Below, piece after piece: positions 57,444 to 64,000 of a DNA stretch of 64,000 bases. Origin of the DNA: Phlyctochytrium arcticum (taxonomy: Eukaryota > Chytridiomycota > Chytridiomycetes > Chytridiales > Chytridiaceae). The notes below the pieces were generated by a model. The model ran no database searches and had not been told where the DNA came from. It worked only from the letters and a program-made list of their open reading frames with translations. The translations under genes were made by a program, and so were the position numbers. Positions within the stretch are counted from its first letter, which is position 1. Each line of letters starts with the position of its first letter. The DNA lies in NCBI GenBank assembly GCA_025602905.1, contig JAHLKI010000009.1:434001-498000 (forward strand), in the 5' to 3' direction.

Positions 57444-57615
57444 TTGATCCTTTTGCTGCTCCGCACTCTCCGAACGGTTTTCGTGGTCCGCCGGAGCTCT
57501 TGGAACTCGTGGTCACCTGTGGTGTACATTTTACCAAACTCAAATTTCCTCAAAAATCAAATTCCAACCCAGGAATCCAATTCCAATAAGTTTCAACCCA
57601 TTCATAACAAGAAAT
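57444..57615. promoter_or_regulatory. Divergent promoter of the sugar porter and ribokinase
   Basis: 172 bp between the two start codons. The right part contains AATTCCAA/ATCCAATTCC repeats at about 57564-57588. Shared control of transporter and kinase is inferred from this arrangement. Confidence 0.5.
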
Positions 57616-58881
57616 ATGCCACGAGTGCTTTGCTTCGGCTCGGTCAACGTCGACGATGTTTTCGTTGTGCCACACATTGTCAACACAGGTTAGTCTTGGC
57701 TATGCGTATTTTTTAATAAAATCGTCAACAAACCGGCAACCTTTGACAGGCGAAACGATATCTTCAAGCCAATACAAAGTTCATGCTGGAGGAAAGGGTG
57801 CGAATCAAAGTGTCGCATTGGCCAGAGTAATATGAAGATCTCAACTACGGATGTCAAAGAGCAATCCTTACCTTATTTTGCAGGCTGGTGTTCATGTTCA
57901 ACACGCAGGCAGGATCGGAAAGGACGGAGAATGGGTTGCAGAGTTGATGCGCAAGAATGGAGTGAAAACAGACTATCTTACCGTAGATGAGCACAAGGTA
58001 TGAGTGGGAGCAAAGCATCGTTATACCTGTTTATGCCTATTCATCTACTTGCCCAATTAGCCCAATGGCCGTGCGATCATTCAAGTCAGTTCTGCCGACA
58101 ACGACAACGCCATTGTCTTACTCCCGGGCACCAATCATGCCATCACATCCGAGGACGCTGATAAAGCGGTAGCCGCTTTCCAAAAGGGGGACTGGCTTAT
58201 ATTGCAAAATGAAATCAACATGGACGCAGCAAATCACGTTGCTCAACGGGCGGCGGAAAAGGGTATGGCGGCAGAGCATATATCAATCTGAGCGTTGATT
58301 TAACCATCACGATCTTTGTAGGTATGGTCGTTGTGGTAAACCCAGCTCCCTGCCCTTCGGACTATTTGAAGCAGTTCAAACTTGAGCATGCTGACGTTCT
58401 GGTTGTGAATGCGTCAGAGGCGGCTTCAGTTGCCGCCCAAATGGATACTGCTCACATGGAAAAAAATACGGGAACCTCAGAATTGGAAGTTGGCCAACAC
58501 GCCGCAGAGTTACTCCTTGCACGATTACCAAAGTTGAAGCTGGCTCTAGTGACACTAGGTGGGGATGGTGCAGTGGCATGCACGCGATCCAGCTCAGGCG
58601 AGACCAAGAACATCCACGTTCCTGCTTTGAAGGGAGTCAGAGTGGTGGACACCACTGGTGCTGGTGACACCTTTGTCGGCTACTTTACAGCGTCGCTGGT
58701 GAAAGAATTGGAGAAACGGTCGGCTGCGCCAACAACAGACGCAGTTTTGAACGAGGAAGAGGTCATACGCACCGCCCTCAAATTTGGAACCACAGCAGGC
58801 GGTATTGCTTGTGAAACAGAAGGCGCCATGCCAAGTATTCCGTTATGGGAGGGAGTTTTATCGCGGACCACTCAAAAGTAG
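57616..58881 (+). CDS. RBK1: Ribokinase (PfkB family)
   Basis: Five exons: 57616..57688, 57750..57826, 57884..57997, 58061..58262, 58322..58881; 341 residues. It phosphorylates D-ribose to ribose-5-phosphate for nucleotide synthesis and the pentose phosphate pathway. Motifs: CFGSVNVDDVFVVPHI at the N terminus, VHAGGKGANQSVALARAG (PfkB signature 1), VNPAPCPSDYL, VTLGGDGAVACT and VVDTTGAGDTFVGYF (PfkB signature 2 with the catalytic Asp and anion hole). Slightly longer than typical (about 300-330) through a loop near 205-220. Introns are 57-63 bp. Confidence 0.95.
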
Positions 58882-58982
58882 AACATAGAGCCTCATTTCG
58901 GTGGTTTTTACAACAGACAAATTAGAGTAGACAGCAAGTAAGTTAGTCACAGACAGAACAAAGATAAATTACAACAACAATG

Positions 58983-60869
58983 TTATGCAACCCCTAATCC
59001 TTTATGCCCCCCTGTAACATCGGTAACAAAACCTCGTGGACCAGCTGTCTGTTTGGTTCGCAGGGTCTCCTCACGAGCTGGGGGCGCGTCCGAAGACTCG
59101 AAAGGCGCGCCATGTTTTTCTTCCACCGTCGCCTCAAGAGGTTCCCGAATCCTCTCCCGGCTCGAGCTCATGGGAACTGCGGCGGGTTTTCCCACAATAG
59201 CCGGGCTCGAACGCGTCGGACTTGAAATCGAGTCGGCACCTGTTTGGGAGGAAGATTTTGGGGCCAAACCTCCCGTCGATTTTTTCTTTGACCCTGATTT
59301 GGACAAGGACGGTGCGGAGCGACCGGCCGATCCTGGTTTCTTGCCTGTACCAGGCCGCGAGCTGCCTTTCTTGGGAGCATCACCCTTGCGCGCGGCACGC
59401 AGTGCAGCATTCTGTATCCTAAATATTCGGTGTTCCTCCTCTGCCACAGGGTTAGCGCAGTCATCGCTGATACCAACGGTTGTGGGCCTACCATGTAGGA
59501 TGTCGCGAATCGCATCATCCGTAGTCACTTCACTTGGTTTCCGGCCATCGTTATTCGTAGCGGTTGCGTCACATCCTGCCGCTATCTCTAAGAGTGTCAC
59601 CCTAAGGTCGATGACAAGCAGGATAGGGACAGTGACCTACCAGTGCTTTGACTGCTCCTGGCATATTGTTTACACTAGCAAAGTGCAAGGGAGTAGATCC
59701 AAATAGATCTTTTCGACTGAGCAACCCAGAATCGCCTGTGTTTTGCAACGACGTTGGTGAAGGGACGTGCACCAATGAGCCTAGATTTCCCGTCGAAGCG
59801 GCTTTTCGCAAAATCAAGGTAACCAAATTCGAATCACCGGAATTGGCAGCCCTAAATAAAACCAGTGGGAATTAGAAAAATCACAGGCAACTTTTTGGCA
59901 AGGAACATGGCAGCGTACCAATGAAGTGGGGTAACGCCATACTCGTCTTGCGCAGCAACATCAGCTCCAAATGACAATAATAGAGAGGCAACCTTGCCAT
60001 TTCCTTTGCGACAAGCTACAGAAAGAGGACTAGAATTGAACAGTTGAGATCGACAATAGTAGGGGGTTATGAATAACCCATACCTCGAGCCAAATACAGG
60101 TTTCCTGCAGTTGATATCTGGATTCCGCCAAAGGCATTCATAAAGCTGGGATGTAGTCTTTAGAAGACATCATTAACTTGCAAACCAGGTGACTTACAAA
60201 GTCAAGATCTCCACGATCACACGCTTCTAAAAGTTGCTGTTCTTTCAGCGTCAGGGGACGCTTTGGAACCTCCACTGGTTTCTTTATCTTGAGCTTTTGG
60301 CCCGTCCCCGCGGCACTCGGCGATGCTCCCGGTTTTGTCCAGCTCTTTGCACTGCCGATTCGTGTCCGGCCAGCAGATGATGGGCTCTTGCTCCGTTTAG
60401 GTCCGGTTGCAGAAACTTTCCCACCGCTGCCAGGCCTCTTCCCTGCACTGGTGGGCCGAGCAGATGTCGGTTTAGACTGTTTCGCGGGTGTGGACAATCG
60501 GGAGCTGGATTTCTTTGCGGAGGTTGGGCGATCAACTCGAACGGCGGACTTTGTTTTACTTTTCAAGAGAGGACCTTCACCACCCTGGGTATTTAATGAG
60601 AGTGCAAGTTTGGAATTCGAAGGCAGGTTGGACAGTCTTTCCAAGGAGGCGATAGGTGACCCATGCCGTGTTCCCGGAGCACAGCCATCGAGGGTATACT
60701 CTCCTCCAGCTTTTGTTGATTTTAATGCTCCCTTCCTCACAATCGTGATGTGCGCTTCACCCCCCACCTCCACCTTGCGGGTTGCCAATAGTGGCGAAGA
60801 TGGGGCGCTACTCTGCCCTCCATTTATGTCACGCAAACTAGGAAGTTGGGAAATCGCCGTGGATATCAT
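58983..60869 (-). CDS. Ankyrin-repeat protein with basic disordered flanks
   Basis: Five exons (minus strand): 60198..60869, 60084..60145, 59919..60029, 59637..59851, 58983..59587; 554 residues. Residues 1-205 are Ser/Lys/Pro-rich and strongly basic. About 210-385 form four ankyrin-like repeats: LLEACDRGDLDFLYECLWRN, SPLSVACRKGNGKVASLLLS, TPLHWAANSGDSNLVTLILR and TPLHFASVNNMPGAVKALVE; about 20 extra residues interrupt after the third. The C-terminal 170 residues are again basic and Ser-rich. The basic, Ser-rich flanks could suit a microtubule- or nucleic-acid-associated scaffold, but no orthologue is recognised. The last intron (59588..59636) is only 49 bp with donor GTCACT; it was chosen because it restores an uninterrupted repeat (KALVEIAAGCDATATNNDG). 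Confidence 0.78.
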
Positions 60870-61526
60870 GAAGAAGTCGACTCTCACAGTGTAAACACAG
60901 TTTACAGTGGAAGTCTCTTTGTCAGCCTTTACCGGTAGAGCAGCTTTTAAGGTTGAATTTTAAGGGTAAATGGGAGGATTTCCTTCCTACGAACCCACAG
61001 GCATTCCATATAGCAAATTCGAAATACTCAGTGCAGCCCAGTCAAGCTTCTGGACCGTCTGCGGGTGCGTCTGTGACATACACACAAACATATGGGACGT
61101 CCTTGCAACCAAACAAAGGGGTTTCACTGATCATGATACGCATTGCCTTTCGAGTGCAGAATGAACAAGAACATAAATTTTAATTCACACTGTCGAATAA
61201 TCCAAAGAACGTATCAGAAAATGAAAACGTAGGTCCCTGGTAGGTCCTTCCTGTGCGTAAAGTGATTGAGACCAAGTGCGTTTTGGAAGCATACTTGAGC
61301 CGAAAACTTGAACGGACAGTGGCGACCAAATCCGCCAATAGAGCCTCAAAACTTTAGACAAAGCCGAGAAAGATCTTCTCCAGTTTTGTTGCTGCTTTGA
61401 ATAAGAATTCCCAGTCTGGAACGGCCAACCAGGTGCTGAGGTCACAGCGGTCAACCAGTGAGGCGCCAGCCTCGACTCAAACTCAGCGCGTCGTTCAGCG
61501 TTTTGCAGCAGAACGATTCCACCAAG
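60870..61526. other. Divergent intergenic region of the ankyrin and NAK kinase genes
   Basis: 657 bp between two start codons on opposite strands, so it holds both promoters. Short frames on the plus strand (60953-61183) have no supportive features. Confidence 0.5.

Positions 61527-64000
<2,474 letters not shown>

Overview
The window is nuclear DNA from a fungus. The genes carry short GT-AG introns (most 50-75 bp, often with a TACTAAC- or CTGAT-like branch site), lie close together on both strands and show no operon-style overlaps. Homocitrate synthase (the alpha-aminoadipate lysine route), a SAM-RA-kinase MAPKKK of Ste11/Byr2 type, an APSES/KilA-N DNA-binding protein, an OPT transporter and a Sur2-type sphingolipid hydroxylase are fungal signatures. 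Complex I subunit NDUFA12, MutY and a P2C-like (Na,K-ATPase-like) cation pump argue against Saccharomyces. Together with a MULE/SWIM transposase-like gene they suggest, as inference only, an early-diverging lineage such as a chytrid. I rebuilt gene models by hand from splice signals and frame continuity; every multi-exon model listed sums to whole codons.

Layout, left to right: the 3' end of an unknown gene; sphinganine C4-hydroxylase (SUR2); RIO1 kinase and RNA cytidine acetyltransferase (KRE33/NAT10), divergent over 251 bp; a 1429-residue APSES/KilA-N protein; a nine-exon oligopeptide transporter; a Ste11-type MAPKKK; a 1.6 kb unresolved stretch; SAS10/UTP3; a P2C-like P-type ATPase; a MULE/SWIM transposase-like gene; a coiled-coil protein interrupted by a 4-bp duplication. 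The centre (34.5-44.5 kb) is the densest part: methylthioribose-1-phosphate isomerase, TAF11, DENR/Tma22, a PDAP1-like phosphoprotein, Mam33/p32, an RGS protein with a split domain, a small Cys-containing protein, a GST and DGAT2. Then come homocitrate synthase, a CPA2 K+/H+ antiporter, a 2.4 kb gene-poor stretch, NDUFA12, MutY, a sugar-porter MFS transporter divergent from ribokinase, an ankyrin protein, and an Ark1/Prk1/AAK1-type kinase that runs off the right edge.

Functional themes: three small-subunit ribosome biogenesis factors (RIO1, KRE33, SAS10), with DENR in translation; mitochondrial functions (NDUFA12, Mam33); membrane transport (OPT, P2C-like pump, CPA2 antiporter, sugar porter); signalling (MAPKKK, RGS, NAK kinase); lipid synthesis (SUR2, DGAT2). 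The sugar porter and ribokinase share a 172-bp divergent promoter, the clearest hint of co-regulated metabolism. I saw no CRISPR array, tRNA, rRNA, or clear viral or toxin gene.
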